64,000 nt of DNA from Phycisphaeraceae bacterium. Its GTDB lineage: Bacteria; Planctomycetota; Phycisphaerae; Phycisphaerales; UBA1924. Of this stretch, positions 26,784-36,045 are shown piece by piece (position 1 is the first letter of the stretch; every line of letters starts with the position of its first letter). The stretch lies in the NCBI GenBank assembly GCA_020639235.1, contig JACKHC010000001.1:1550001-1614000 (forward strand), read 5' to 3'. The notes below the pieces were generated by a model. That model was not told the DNA's origin and did no database searches. It worked only from the letters and a program-made list of their open reading frames with translations. The position numbers were made by a program, and so were the translations under genes.

Positions 26784-28273
26784 GTGCGTTTCGGTCCGAA
26801 CTCGAACGCCTCCCGCACCTTTTATCGGCGCACATCATGCTCACCATCGTCGCGCTGGCGATTGCGATGGCACTATGCGCACCGATGGTCACATTGGCCC
26901 TCCGGTATCGCCGGCTCCGCCCGATCGTCCTCGGTGCGGCGAGCGTCGTGCAGACGGTTCCATCATTGGCGATACTCGCATTGATGGTCGCCGTGTTCGG
27001 TCTGTTCGACATGGCCGCGGCCATTCCCGCGCTGACCGCCTACGGCCTGCTTCCTATCCTCCGAAACACCGTCACCGGCATCGAGGATGTTGACAGGAAT
27101 GTCGTCGAGGCCGCGCGAGGCATCGGCATGACGCGGGGGCAGATTCTCAGGCAGGTTCAACTCCCCCTCGCCGCGCCCGTCATCATCGCGGGTTTACGCA
27201 CGGCGACCGTCTGGCTCGTCGGCATCGCTACGCTGTCGACACCCGTCGGCGCCGACTCGCTCGGCAACTACATCTTCTCGGGGCTCCAGACGCGTAACAC
27301 CACGAGCGTGCTGGTCGGCGTCGTGTCCGCCGCAGCGCTCGCGCTCGTCTTGGATGCATTGATTCATATCGCGGAGGTCGCGGCCCGTCGCCGCTCCCGC
27401 GGGCTCGGTCTCGCGGTGCTGGCATCGCTGGTTGTGATTGTCGCGGTCGGAGTCGCGCCGTCGGTGATCAGGATCGCATCCGGCAAGCCGGACAGGCCGT
27501 TGGTCGTTGGCGCCAAGACCTTCACCGAGCAGTTTGTGCTCGCCGAATACCTCCGCGACACGCTCGAGCAATCGGGCGTGCGCGTGCAACTCAAGCAGGG
27601 ACTGGGGTCCACAGTCGCCTTTGATGCGCTGTCGATCGGTGAGATCGATGCGTACGTCGATTACTCAGGCACGATCTGGGCCAACTACATGGGGCGCCAC
27701 GATCAACCGCTTCGAAACGAAATGAACACGCAGATTTCGGAGTGGTTGCAGGAGACCCACGGCATCCGATGCCTCGGATCACTGGGATTCGAGAATACCT
27801 ACGCCCTCGCCATGCGGCGTGATCGCGCCGACGAACTGGGGATCCGGTCGATCGCGGACCTCGCCGCATTCGCGACAGATCTGACGATCGCCGGCGACTA
27901 CGAGTTCTTTGCGAGGCCGGAGTGGGAGTCGGTCGCGTCAACGTATTCGTTGGACTTCGATCGCGAGCAGTCGATGGACGCGACCCTCATGTACGCCGCC
28001 GTGCGCGACGGCGCGGTCGATGTGATCAGCGCCTTCTCGACCGATGGGCGCATCGCGGCGTTCGATCTGATCGTACTCAAAGACCCGGCCCGGGCACTAC
28101 CCCCGTACGACGCGCTGATCTTGGTGTCGCCCCAGGCCGCACGGAACGAGCGGGCGTTGGGTGCCCTGCGAGCACTCGTCGGATCGGTGGATGCGGCGGC
28201 CATGCGGCGCGCCAACATGATCGTTGATGTCGAAGGCGGCTCGATCGCCGACGCCGCAGCGGCGCTCCGCTAG
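26780..28273 (+). CDS. Glycine-betaine/choline-type ABC permease fused to its substrate-binding domain
   Basis: A 497-residue fusion. Residues ~1-210 are the permease (ProW/OpuCB type), with 'VVQTVPSLAILALMVAVFGL', the EAA-like loop 'EAARGIGMTRGQILRQVQLP' and about five membrane helices. After a further helix near 215-235, residues ~245-495 form an OpuCC/ProX-type binding domain (VVGAKTFTEQFVLAEYLRDT, then 'AYVDYSGTIWANYM'). Such fusions occur in this importer class and tether the binding domain at the outer face of the membrane. It overlaps the ATPase by four bases. Its intact state contrasts with the interrupted ATPase. The 3' end overlaps the convergent rlmN stop. Confidence 0.88.
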   Translation: MSAFRSELERLPHLLSAHIMLTIVALAIAMALCAPMVTLALRYRRLRPIVLGAASVVQTVPSLAILALMVAVFGLFDMAAAIPALTAYGLLPILRNTVTGIEDVDRNVVEAARGIGMTRGQILRQVQLPLAAPVIIAGLRTATVWLVGIATLSTPVGADSLGNYIFSGLQTRNTTSVLVGVVSAAALALVLDALIHIAEVAARRRSRGLGLAVLASLVVIVAVGVAPSVIRIASGKPDRPLVVGAKTFTEQFVLAEYLRDTLEQSGVRVQLKQGLGSTVAFDALSIGEIDAYVDYSGTIWANYMGRHDQPLRNEMNTQISEWLQETHGIRCLGSLGFENTYALAMRRDRADELGIRSIADLAAFATDLTIAGDYEFFARPEWESVASTYSLDFDREQSMDATLMYAAVRDGAVDVISAFSTDGRIAAFDLIVLKDPARALPPYDALILVSPQAARNERALGALRALVGSVDAAAMRRANMIVDVEGGSIADAAAALR

Positions 28274-29355
28274 GCCGGCGAGTCCACGAGTCGACGCTTG
28301 CGAACACGCTCGTTGCCGAGCTGCCCGCACGCGGCCATCGTGTCCCGGCCCTTGGTCCGGCGACGCTTGGCGTATTGCCCGTTCGCTTCCAGGCGCGCCA
28401 TGAATCGATCCACATCCGCATCGCTCGGCGCGGGCCATGGAGAGTCGCGGCGCGGGTTATACGAAATCACATTCACGCAGCAACGCACGTTTTTCAGAAG
28501 CTTGGACAACTCGTCGGCGTGCGAATCGGCATCGTTCACGCCGGGAATGAGCACATATTCGGCGCAGATCGCCGAACTCCGGCGCACCGGCCACGACTCC
28601 AAAGTCCGCACCAGTTCCCCCAGCGGCATCGCGCGGTTGATCGGCATGATGCTCGAACGAATCTCATCGTTGGGCGCATTGATCGAAACCGCCAGATTCA
28701 GCTGCCGCCACCCGTGGCGGACCACCGACTCTCGCAGTTTCGCGAGGCCGTCCAGACGCCCGACGGTCGAGATGGTGATCTTCCGCATCGCAACGGCCGG
28801 GCCGTCGTGATCCGTCAGCACCTCGATCGCGCCGATCACATGCTCGAGGTTATCGAGCGGCTCGCCCATCCCCATGAACACGATGTTGCTGATGTCGTGT
28901 TCCAGGTGATGACGGGCGGCGTACCATTGGGCCACGATCTCGTGCACTTCAAGCGATCGAATCAGGCCCATCTGGGCGGTCTCGCAGAAACCGCATCCCA
29001 TCGCGCAACCGACCTGCGACGAGACGCACAGGGTGTGCGTCAATCCGCGCATCCGCTGCATGGGGATGATGACCGACTCGGTCTCGAGTGTTGACTCGTT
29101 CAGGACTGACAACCCGCCCACCGAACGAATCTCCACAGGCACTTCCAGCAGGAACTTATGAACCTCGCCCTCCGGGCTTGGGCTGGTCAGCACCCGCACC
29201 GGTCGGGATACCGACTCCGAGCCCGAACCCTCACGAAAGAACGCGCGGTATCGCTCACGGGCGAGGCCGGCCCGAACGCCGCGCAGCGACTCCGCCTGCT
29301 GGTACGCCGAGCATGTCAGGGCTAGCGGGTTGGCGGGGGCTTGTACCACGCGCAT
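28270..29355 (-). CDS. rlmN: RlmN-family 23S rRNA/tRNA adenine-C2 methyltransferase (radical SAM)
   Basis: About 361 residues. The radical SAM cluster is CAMGCGFC (CxxxCxxC), preceded by the catalytic Cys in 'TLCVSSQVGC' (seven residues before the first cluster Cys, as in E. coli Cys118). The second catalytic Cys is in 'RDTMAACGQL' near the C-terminus. 'FMGMGEPLDNLEHVIGA' and 'EYVLIPGVND' are further signatures. The paired cysteines define RlmN-type chemistry: methylation of A2503 in 23S rRNA and A37 of some tRNAs. I chose ATG 29355; an in-frame start at 29427 would run into the divergent regulator gene. Confidence 0.93.
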   Translation of the reverse strand: MRVVQAPANPLALTCSAYQQAESLRGVRAGLARERYRAFFREGSGSESVSRPVRVLTSPSPEGEVHKFLLEVPVEIRSVGGLSVLNESTLETESVIIPMQRMRGLTHTLCVSSQVGCAMGCGFCETAQMGLIRSLEVHEIVAQWYAARHHLEHDISNIVFMGMGEPLDNLEHVIGAIEVLTDHDGPAVAMRKITISTVGRLDGLAKLRESVVRHGWRQLNLAVSINAPNDEIRSSIMPINRAMPLGELVRTLESWPVRRSSAICAEYVLIPGVNDADSHADELSKLLKNVRCCVNVISYNPRRDSPWPAPSDADVDRFMARLEANGQYAKRRRTKGRDTMAACGQLGNERVRKRRLVDSPA

Positions 29356-29407
29356 GAGTCTACCCACTGAAGTGACAACAAGACGCCCCTGAGGGTACGG
29401 TTCTTTG

Positions 29408-29875
29408 GTGGCGAACCCCCCGTCCAATGAGCCCCGTCCGTCCCGCTCCCCGCGTCCCCCCCGGCCCGCGGCGTACCACGCCGATGTCCGGCGCGCGCAC
29501 GCCGAGGAGACCGCCGAGGACTATGTCGAGGCGATCGCGTTGCTCATCGACACGAAGGGCGTCGCGCGCGTCAAGGACCTCGCGGCCCAGTTCGGAGTGA
29601 GCCATGTCACCGTGAGCCGGACCATCGCCCGGCTCGTGCGCGACGGCCTGGCCGAGACCGAACCGTATAAGCCCATCACCCTGACACCTCAGGGGCGCCA
29701 ACTCGCCGAGCAATCCCGCGAACGCCACGAGCTGGTCGTCCGCTTCCTGATCGCGTTGGGCGTGGACGAAGACACCGCCCGCACCGACGCCGAGGGCATC
29801 GAACACCATGTGAGCAGTGCCACGCTCGAAGCGATGCGTCGACTCGCGGAAAGATCGGGCGTGATAGAGTCATAG
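29408..29875 (+). CDS. MntR/DtxR-like metal-dependent transcriptional regulator
   Basis: About 155 residues. An Arg/Pro-rich N-terminal tail precedes a winged helix-turn-helix (VKDLAAQFGVSHVTVSRTIA). The dimerisation/metal-binding part has the pattern of proteobacterial MntR ('RERHELVVRFLIALGVDEDT' and 'DAEGIEHHVSS'). Such proteins sense manganese (or iron) and repress uptake genes. It starts at GTG 29408 (or TTG 29405); no strong RBS is visible. It is divergent from rlmN, and the next gene begins 3 bases after its stop, so that membrane protein may be its functional partner. Confidence 0.85.
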   Translation: MANPPSNEPRPSRSPRPPRPAAYHADVRRAHAEETAEDYVEAIALLIDTKGVARVKDLAAQFGVSHVTVSRTIARLVRDGLAETEPYKPITLTPQGRQLAEQSRERHELVVRFLIALGVDEDTARTDAEGIEHHVSSATLEAMRRLAERSGVIES

Positions 29876-29878
29876 TGA

Positions 29879-31003
29879 ATGAGCCAAGCGACCACGAGTC
29901 ATGGTCCGGTCCTGCGGGGCGAGATCCATGCAATCTTCGCCTACGACGCGGGCTTCCAGATCGATCTTTCCCTCGCCGCAACATTGCTCACCGAAGCACT
30001 GCCCGAACGAGCCGTGCGGGTCCGCCGCCCGTCGCCCGCGTGGTTCGAATACGACGCCCCACCGATGCGTCTGACCCTCCAAGGCGATCCCGTACAGATC
30101 GGTTCCTGGACCACCGAGCCGAACGCCGATGGCCTGATCTATGACTTCGGCGCAGCGGTTGTGACATTCTCGATCCGATTCGAGGCGACCCCCTCGGCGC
30201 TCGTCGAGATCACCCGGGCCCTGTACGACAACGCATCACTCAAAGCGGAGGCGCAGCGTCGTCTCGCTTCGGTGTTGGACGCGGCCTCTCGGGCCATCAC
30301 CAAGCCGCACCTCTCCGATCAGGTTGAGGATTATGTCCTGATCGCGGTGCGCGAATGGCCGGATGGGGTCGCACCGCAGGAACTTGTCGATGCCCACGCG
30401 TCCGACTGGGCACGCGCGATCCAGGCGGAGGCACTCCCGCTGTCGCCGGCGGAGGTCGAACGGGCGTTGGCGAGCCGGTCCAGTTACACGAGCGACGATA
30501 TCGCGGTCATCGACTGGAACGCCTCGCTCCTCATTGACCGGTCTCCCGACGACATGATCGCCGTGCTCCGGCACGCAAACGTTGAACTTCTGGAGATGCG
30601 GCTCCTCGATCAGCACCTCGACCACTTGCTCGACGGCGCGTACCACCTGTTGCATCGTGTCGGGCGACCGGGCCTGTTCGTGTCGTTCCGGAGCAGGCGG
30701 GCGCTGTCTCGGTTCGCAGAGATTCAGGCCGACAGCGCGCTGATGTTCGAGGGCGTGAACAATGCGATCAAGCTGCTGGGCGATCAATACCTCGCGCGCG
30801 TCTATCGCCTGGCATCCGCCAAACTCGATCTCAACTCGTGGGACGACTCTGTGCTTCGGAAAATCGCCACGGCCGAGAGCATCTATCAGAAACTCACCGA
30901 CGCCGAAACGACGCGCCGGATGGAGGTCCTCGAGATCATCATCATCGTGTTGATTCTGATCTCGATCGTGATGCCCTTCATCCCGGGTGTTGGAGGGCAC
31001 TAG
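29879..31003 (+). CDS. RMD1/DUF155-like protein with C-terminal membrane anchor
   Basis: A 374-residue protein. The region 'LIYDFGAAVVTFSIRFE' followed by helical stretches, and the C-terminal 'RMEVLEIIIIVLILISIVMP' as a single membrane helix, resemble the RMD1/YagE/DUF155 family (RMND1 in mitochondria). The call rests on overall layout and tail, not on a decisive motif. 'LDLNSWDDSVLRKIATAESI' before the anchor also matches the family's helical segment. It lies 3 bases after the MntR-like gene. The function of DUF155 in bacteria is unknown. The 3' end overlaps the convergent dockerin gene by 26 bases. Confidence 0.6.
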   Translation: MSQATTSHGPVLRGEIHAIFAYDAGFQIDLSLAATLLTEALPERAVRVRRPSPAWFEYDAPPMRLTLQGDPVQIGSWTTEPNADGLIYDFGAAVVTFSIRFEATPSALVEITRALYDNASLKAEAQRRLASVLDAASRAITKPHLSDQVEDYVLIAVREWPDGVAPQELVDAHASDWARAIQAEALPLSPAEVERALASRSSYTSDDIAVIDWNASLLIDRSPDDMIAVLRHANVELLEMRLLDQHLDHLLDGAYHLLHRVGRPGLFVSFRSRRALSRFAEIQADSALMFEGVNNAIKLLGDQYLARVYRLASAKLDLNSWDDSVLRKIATAESIYQKLTDAETTRRMEVLEIIIIVLILISIVMPFIPGVGGH

Positions 31004-31853
31004 CCGACGCATCGAGCGAGTCGCCGACACCGAGCGGGGCGGGCGGCGGGCAACTCGATCCCCAGTTGCTCAGGACCTCATTGAGGTCGTCCACATCGAT
31101 CACGCCGTCCGGTGAGATGTCGGCGAAGGTCCCGACCGTCACCACGTTGCCCCATTGCGAAAGAACCTCATTGAGATCATCGACATCGACCATACCGTCG
31201 CATGTGATATCGCCGGGGCAGCAGAACGCCACGCCCCGCAACAGGATGCGGTACCGGCCCGTCGCGCCGGCAGCCGGTTCCCAGTCGACGATCGGGAACG
31301 ATCCGCCCGCGCCGTCGGGGCCCGACACTTCGGTGAAAGTCAGCGCGTTGAAGATCGGGAACGAGATTCCCGGGTCCGCGTCCGCATCGGAGTTGAAACC
31401 GGAGATCGCCAGGTAGTAGATGCCCGGCGCCGTCACGGTGACCCCAGTGCCGTCGTTCGCTGTGTTGGGCAGCACCGAGAGCGTGCCGCCCATGCCGGAG
31501 GTGTCGTCATCATTGGCGAGCATCCCGCGCCCATCGGCGCGGAAGAGCCACAACTGCGTATTGAACGCGGGGAAGCCGATCTGCGCCTTGGCCTCGGCCC
31601 GGAAGTTCACCGGGTCGCAGATGCGAATCTTGTACATATCTTGAAAGTCACTCGACCCCAGCGCCAACGGATCGCCCTGCAGGATGCCCTTGATCGCGGC
31701 CATGTTCCCGCCGCCCACCGGGATCTGCGCGTCGTTCGGGAACTTCCCCGCATCGTTGCCCGGCGGTTCCTCCCACTCCGGGCCCGCTATCGCCGCACAA
31801 GCGATCACCACCAGCACCGCCCCGCCAGTTGTCCATTTCAGTCCCGCTCGCAT
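30978..31853 (-). CDS. Secreted dockerin-tailed protein with PPC-like beta domain
   Basis: A 291-residue protein with a signal peptide (LKWTTGGAVLVVIACAAIAG). Residues ~65-160 (DMYKIRICDPVNFRAEAKAQ, 'NTQLWLFRADG', 'GIYYLAISGF') look like a bacterial pre-peptidase C-terminal-type beta sandwich. Two dockerin-type repeats follow (GDITCDGMVDVDDLNEVLSQ and DISPDGVIDVDDLNEVLSNW), then a short Pro/Ser/Ala tail after CPP. One repeat has Cys in the calcium loop. Partner and substrate are unknown. The 26-base overlap with the opposing gene means their 3' ends share sequence. Confidence 0.75.
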   Translation of the reverse strand: MRAGLKWTTGGAVLVVIACAAIAGPEWEEPPGNDAGKFPNDAQIPVGGGNMAAIKGILQGDPLALGSSDFQDMYKIRICDPVNFRAEAKAQIGFPAFNTQLWLFRADGRGMLANDDDTSGMGGTLSVLPNTANDGTGVTVTAPGIYYLAISGFNSDADADPGISFPIFNALTFTEVSGPDGAGGSFPIVDWEPAAGATGRYRILLRGVAFCCPGDITCDGMVDVDDLNEVLSQWGNVVTVGTFADISPDGVIDVDDLNEVLSNWGSSCPPPAPLGVGDSLDASASALQHPG

Positions 31854-31994
31854 GGCTCACCTCGTCTGCAGATCCACCAGTCTCAGTCTAAATCGTCAGG
31901 GGCCGATCACAAGAAGCGATTCTCGTAATGTGAAGGCATCGCGCACCGTTCCCGGCACGCGACGCGTGTTCTGTGGGGCGTTCCTGGCGGTCTC

Positions 31995-33173
31995 TCACAC
32001 GGGGAAGCACACCTCGCCCCAGTGCGCCAGCACCTGATTCAGATCGTCCACATTCACGGTGCCGTTGCCCGTCACATCGCCCTCGGTGCCGGGCGTGACG
32101 CTCTGGTTCCACTTCGACAGCACCTTGTTCAGATCATTCACGTTGACGACACCATCACCGTTGGTGTCGCCGGGGCAGAACACCGTGCCGCCCTGATCGT
32201 CGTCGGGGAAGCCGGGCAGTTCGGGCAGCGCACCCGGCGCCGGGCGGAGGATGACCATGATCTCGTCGCCGGGGCTGAGATCGATCCCGACGAACTCGGG
32301 GCCGCTCGGGTTGTACGCGTTCCACCCGCAGTCCGGGGCGCATGTCTCGGGACCATTGGGGGCGCAGTACGCCAGCGGGAGCCCGTTCATATCCGTCGCA
32401 CAGGCATTGCTCTGGCAACCGCTGCCGACGCACGCACCGGCGGTGATCCAGTCGGTCGCACTCGGGGTTGTCGCAACCTGCACGCCGTTGACGAAGAGCA
32501 CGAGCTCGGTGCCGGTATTGAACTGGCCGTTCATGTGCCCCCACGAGAAGGACTCGACCTCGATCGAGTGGCCCGTGCCATTGGAGTCGGGGAGCACGCG
32601 CACGCTCTCAAGCGTGTGGCCCCAGTAGTTGCCCTCGCCGTCGAAGGCCACAGTCTTGCGGTTGTTGCCCATGAATGGGTCGGCGCTTGAGCCGGTGGTC
32701 GGCATGAAACTCACTTCGATCGAGTCCGTCGGGATCAACGGCACACTCGGGAAGTTCGAAGTGAGCGGCGGGAAGCGACAGTCACAGTCCGGCACGCCCG
32801 GCGAGATGGGGCCGTCATAGATGCACAGGAGGGCGCCCTGGTAGATGCCATCGAAGTAGCCCGATCCGCACGAGCCGCCGCACCCCACACCCGAGCCGCA
32901 GAATCCCGAGCCGCCGAATGTCCCGCCGTTCAGCACGACACGCTCGACGAGCTGCCCGTTCACACGCAACTCCAGAATGCCCGAGGTGTTGATCGGCGCG
33001 CTCGAGTCCATCAGCCCGCAGCTCCAGATCGCCGAGATGTCGTAGAACCCGGTCGTCCCGGGCGTCGGCGTAATCCCGATCGCCTCGACCATCCGGTCCT
33101 GGCCATAGGCGGAGGATGCGCCGCCAACAGCGGCGGCGATCGCGATCGACTTCATCAGTTTCGAGGTCTTCAT
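31995..33173 (-). CDS. Secreted Cys/Gly-rich dockerin-tailed protein
   Basis: A 392-residue protein with a signal peptide (MKSIAIAAAVGGASSAYG). The body is unrecognised, with a Gly/Cys-rich stretch (GFCGSGVGCGGSCGSGYFDG) near residue 92 and more cysteines around 240-300 (GACVGSGCQSNACATD, 'CAPNGPETCAPDCGW'), which suggests disulfides outside the cytoplasm. The tail has two dockerin-like loops (GDTNGDGVVNVNDLNKVLSK and DVTGNGTVNVDDLNQVLAHW). A good RBS (AGGAGA) precedes ATG 33173. It is divergent from the ECF sigma gene, with a 246-base gap. Confidence 0.75.
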   Translation of the reverse strand: MKTSKLMKSIAIAAAVGGASSAYGQDRMVEAIGITPTPGTTGFYDISAIWSCGLMDSSAPINTSGILELRVNGQLVERVVLNGGTFGGSGFCGSGVGCGGSCGSGYFDGIYQGALLCIYDGPISPGVPDCDCRFPPLTSNFPSVPLIPTDSIEVSFMPTTGSSADPFMGNNRKTVAFDGEGNYWGHTLESVRVLPDSNGTGHSIEVESFSWGHMNGQFNTGTELVLFVNGVQVATTPSATDWITAGACVGSGCQSNACATDMNGLPLAYCAPNGPETCAPDCGWNAYNPSGPEFVGIDLSPGDEIMVILRPAPGALPELPGFPDDDQGGTVFCPGDTNGDGVVNVNDLNKVLSKWNQSVTPGTEGDVTGNGTVNVDDLNQVLAHWGEVCFPV

Positions 33174-33419
33174 GGCAAGTCTCCTTTGCAGTTTCCAACG
33201 GGTGCTTTGTGATCCGCGGCGACCCCATCGCGTTCGACATCCCGGTGTCTTGCCCCGGGCCTGTCTTCCGCGTTGTCCGGCCGCCCCTTCACCCGTGATC
33301 TGCGCCGGCGGGGGGAATCTCTCACCTTCTGGCGAAATTCTCCGCGATCAGTCGCGCAGGGGTATCCTTTGGGGAGGCGCCGGGCGACGCTCCGAGTTTT
33401 TGGCGGGCCGGAGGCGACG

Positions 33420-34016
33420 ATGATCGATCTGACCCGAACGACAACCCAACTCCTCGAGGGGCTCCGCCATTCTGACGACGCCGAGGCGTGGATGCAGTTC
33501 GAGCGCCGCTACCGCGCACTCCTGCACAACTTCGCGCGCAAGCTCGGCCTCTCCGACGCCGACGCCGAGGACGCCGCTCAGGAAGCCATCACGCGCTTCA
33601 TCACGGAGTACCGCCAGGGCAAGTACGACCGCGAGAAGGGGCAGCTCCGCTCGTGGCTCATCGGAATCGTCAGATACCGCGTGCTCGAAGCCCGTCGAAG
33701 GCAGGCCAGAAGCGCCCAACCGCTCCCGGGCGACGACCTGCTCGAAGACGAGCAAGGCCTCACACGCATCTGGGATCAGGAGCGCCGCGAGCACATCCTG
33801 CGCCACGCGATGGAGCAACTGCGAACGCAGACCAGCATGGCCGACAAAACGCTTAATGCCTTCGACCTGCTCGTCACCCGCCAGATGTCGCCCAAGGATG
33901 TCGCGCAGTCGCTCGGCATGAGCGTTCACGATGTCTACCTTGCCAAGAATCGTTGCGCCACCAGACTCCGCGAGTTCATCGAGCAGTTGGAGACCGTCTA
34001 TGACGCCGAGCAGTGA
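33420..34016 (+). CDS. ECF-type RNA polymerase sigma factor
   Basis: A 198-residue sigma-70-family protein with region 2 (WMQFERRYRALLHNFARKLG, then SDADAEDAAQEAITRFITEY and 'GQLRSWLIGIVRYRVLEARR') and region 4 (VTRQMSPKDVAQSLGMSVHD). It belongs to the planctomycete-style ECF factors that travel with Ser/Thr kinases. I chose ATG 33420 with GGAGG eight bases upstream; the frame is open for ~50 codons upstream but without sigma features. The 3' end overlaps the downstream kinase gene by 17 bases, so the two products are made together. Confidence 0.9.
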   Translation: MIDLTRTTTQLLEGLRHSDDAEAWMQFERRYRALLHNFARKLGLSDADAEDAAQEAITRFITEYRQGKYDREKGQLRSWLIGIVRYRVLEARRRQARSAQPLPGDDLLEDEQGLTRIWDQERREHILRHAMEQLRTQTSMADKTLNAFDLLVTRQMSPKDVAQSLGMSVHDVYLAKNRCATRLREFIEQLETVYDAEQ

Positions 34017-36045
34017 TGCGCTCGGCGGCGCGGCGTGCCTCACGGTAGAAGCCATCGAAGCGATCGCTTCGGGCCGGGTTATGACACCCGAGGCCCGGGC
34101 TCACCTCGCCTCCTGCCAGCCCTGCACCGAGACGCTCACCGCAGCACGCGACGCCAACGCGTTGCTCACCGAACTCGCCGCGGCCATGGGATCGTCCCCG
34201 AAAGAGGACTTTCCGGAGATTCCCGGATGCGCGATCGTGGGCGAGATTCATCGCGGCGCCCAAGGTGTTGTCTACGAGGCGCATCACGAAGCGACCAACC
34301 GCGCCGTCGCGGTCAAGGTCCTGCCCGCCCATACGCTGCGTTCATCACGCCAGCGCGCACGCTTCGAACGCGAAGTCGAACTCACCGCCGCGCTCCGCCA
34401 CCCGGGAGTCGTCACCATCCACGACTCGGGCGTCACCGCCGACGGTCGCGGCTTTGTTGTCATGGAACTCGTGTCGGGCGTCACACTTGCCGAGCACATT
34501 CGGTCGCTTGGGGATCCCCCATCGACGCGCGCCGTGCTCGAGCTCTTTGCTCGCATCGCCGACGCCGTCGACCACGCCCACCAGCACGCCATCATCCACC
34601 GTGACCTCAAGCCCTCCAATATCCTGATCGACTCCGAGGGCGAGCCGCGCATCGTGGACTTCGGCATCGCACGCACCGAGTCCGCCGAGTCCATCGAAGT
34701 GACGCGTCCCGGCGATTTCATCGGCACGCTCGCCTACGCCGCCCCCGAGCAGGTCGATCCCAAGGCCGGCTCGGTCGGCGTACGCACCGATGTCTACGCG
34801 CTGGGCGGATTGCTCTTCGAAGCGCTCACGGGACAGCGTCTGACAAAGGGAAACTCGGTCGCCGACGCCATCCGGATCATCACGGAGCAGGATGCGCCGA
34901 GGCCGTCGTCCATCCGGGCCGATGTGGACGCCGACACCGACGCCATCGTGCTCAAAGCGCTCGCGCGCGAGCCATCGCACCGCTACACATCAGCCGGCGC
35001 TCTGCGCGACGACCTAAAACGCGCCCTCGGTGGGCTCCCTGTCGAAGCCCGCCGCCATATCCGAGGGTATGTCCTCAAGCGCACACTCCGCCGCCACCGC
35101 GTGCCCATCGCGCTGGCGCTCATCGCGTTCATCGTTGTCGGCACACTTCTCTCGGCGTTCGTCCTGCAGACAATTCGCAAGGGGCGGCTCGCCGCCGCCA
35201 AGGCGGGTATCGGTGACAGTCTCTCCTCGCTCGTCGCCGCAACCAGCGTCGAGGAGTCTGACCTCACTATCACCGACATCCCGCAGCTTGTCGATCAACT
35301 GGCGATCATCGTGGAGCAGCAGCTGGCCGACTTCCCGCTCGAGCGCGCCCGCTTCGAGAACGACCTGGGACTGGCGTACTGGAATCTCGCCCAGATCGAT
35401 AAGTCCATCGCGCATTTCAGCGATGCGCTCTCACTGCGGACCGATCATCGGGCAGCAGAAGCAGATGTAGCAGAGAGCCACCACAACCTCGCCCGCGCGC
35501 TCTGGCGCGACCACCGGTTCGACGAGGCGCGAAGTCACTGGGAAACAGCGCTGGAGCTGCGCCGCCGCACGTTCGGCGACGACGACCCCCGCGTCGCCGA
35601 GGTGCTCCACAACCTGGCGGGTGTCCTGCGCGATATGGAGCAGACCGCAGACGCCGAGGCGATGTACCGCGAAGCGCTGCGCATAAGGGAGTCGACACTC
35701 GGCGCTGACAGCGAGGAAGTCGCCAACACGCTCAATAGTCTCGCGCTCCTGCAGTACATGCGCCGCCGATACGCCGATGCCGCTCTCACCGCCCGTCGCG
35801 CGCTCGACATCATCGAGCGTGCCCATGGACCGGAGAACTGGCGCACCGCTCGCCTGCAGCACTCGCTCGGCGTCTACCTCCGCGACTCGGGCGATCTCGA
35901 CGAGGCCGAGCGTGTGCTGAGGGAGGCGAAACGAGTCAAACTCCTATGGTGGGACGCCAATGATCCGCGCGTCCGCAACACCGACGACGCCATCGATCGG
36001 CTCATCGAACTGCGAGCACGCGCCGATCACCCGGCGCCGAGTTGA
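34000..36045 (+). CDS. Membrane Ser/Thr kinase with anti-sigma-type zinc motif and TPR repeats
   Basis: A 681-residue protein. Residues 35-42 read HLASCQPC, the HxxxCxxC signature of zinc-binding anti-sigma domains. A Hanks-type kinase follows: catalytic Lys106 (VAVKVLP), HRDLKPSN at 200-207, DFGIA at 220-224 and the APE motif at 248-250. The glycine-rich loop is degenerate (GEIHRGAQGVVY). One transmembrane helix lies at ~368-390; then ~290 residues of TPR repeats (e.g. ALELRRRTFGDDDPRVAEVL) would sit outside the membrane. The gene starts inside the sigma gene, so it is probably that factor's membrane regulator, holding or phosphorylating it. The 3' end overlaps the opposing ATPase gene by 19 bases. 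Confidence 0.88.
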   Translation: MTPSSDALGGAACLTVEAIEAIASGRVMTPEARAHLASCQPCTETLTAARDANALLTELAAAMGSSPKEDFPEIPGCAIVGEIHRGAQGVVYEAHHEATNRAVAVKVLPAHTLRSSRQRARFEREVELTAALRHPGVVTIHDSGVTADGRGFVVMELVSGVTLAEHIRSLGDPPSTRAVLELFARIADAVDHAHQHAIIHRDLKPSNILIDSEGEPRIVDFGIARTESAESIEVTRPGDFIGTLAYAAPEQVDPKAGSVGVRTDVYALGGLLFEALTGQRLTKGNSVADAIRIITEQDAPRPSSIRADVDADTDAIVLKALAREPSHRYTSAGALRDDLKRALGGLPVEARRHIRGYVLKRTLRRHRVPIALALIAFIVVGTLLSAFVLQTIRKGRLAAAKAGIGDSLSSLVAATSVEESDLTITDIPQLVDQLAIIVEQQLADFPLERARFENDLGLAYWNLAQIDKSIAHFSDALSLRTDHRAAEADVAESHHNLARALWRDHRFDEARSHWETALELRRRTFGDDDPRVAEVLHNLAGVLRDMEQTADAEAMYREALRIRESTLGADSEEVANTLNSLALLQYMRRRYADAALTARRALDIIERAHGPENWRTARLQHSLGVYLRDSGDLDEAERVLREAKRVKLLWWDANDPRVRNTDDAIDRLIELRARADHPAPS

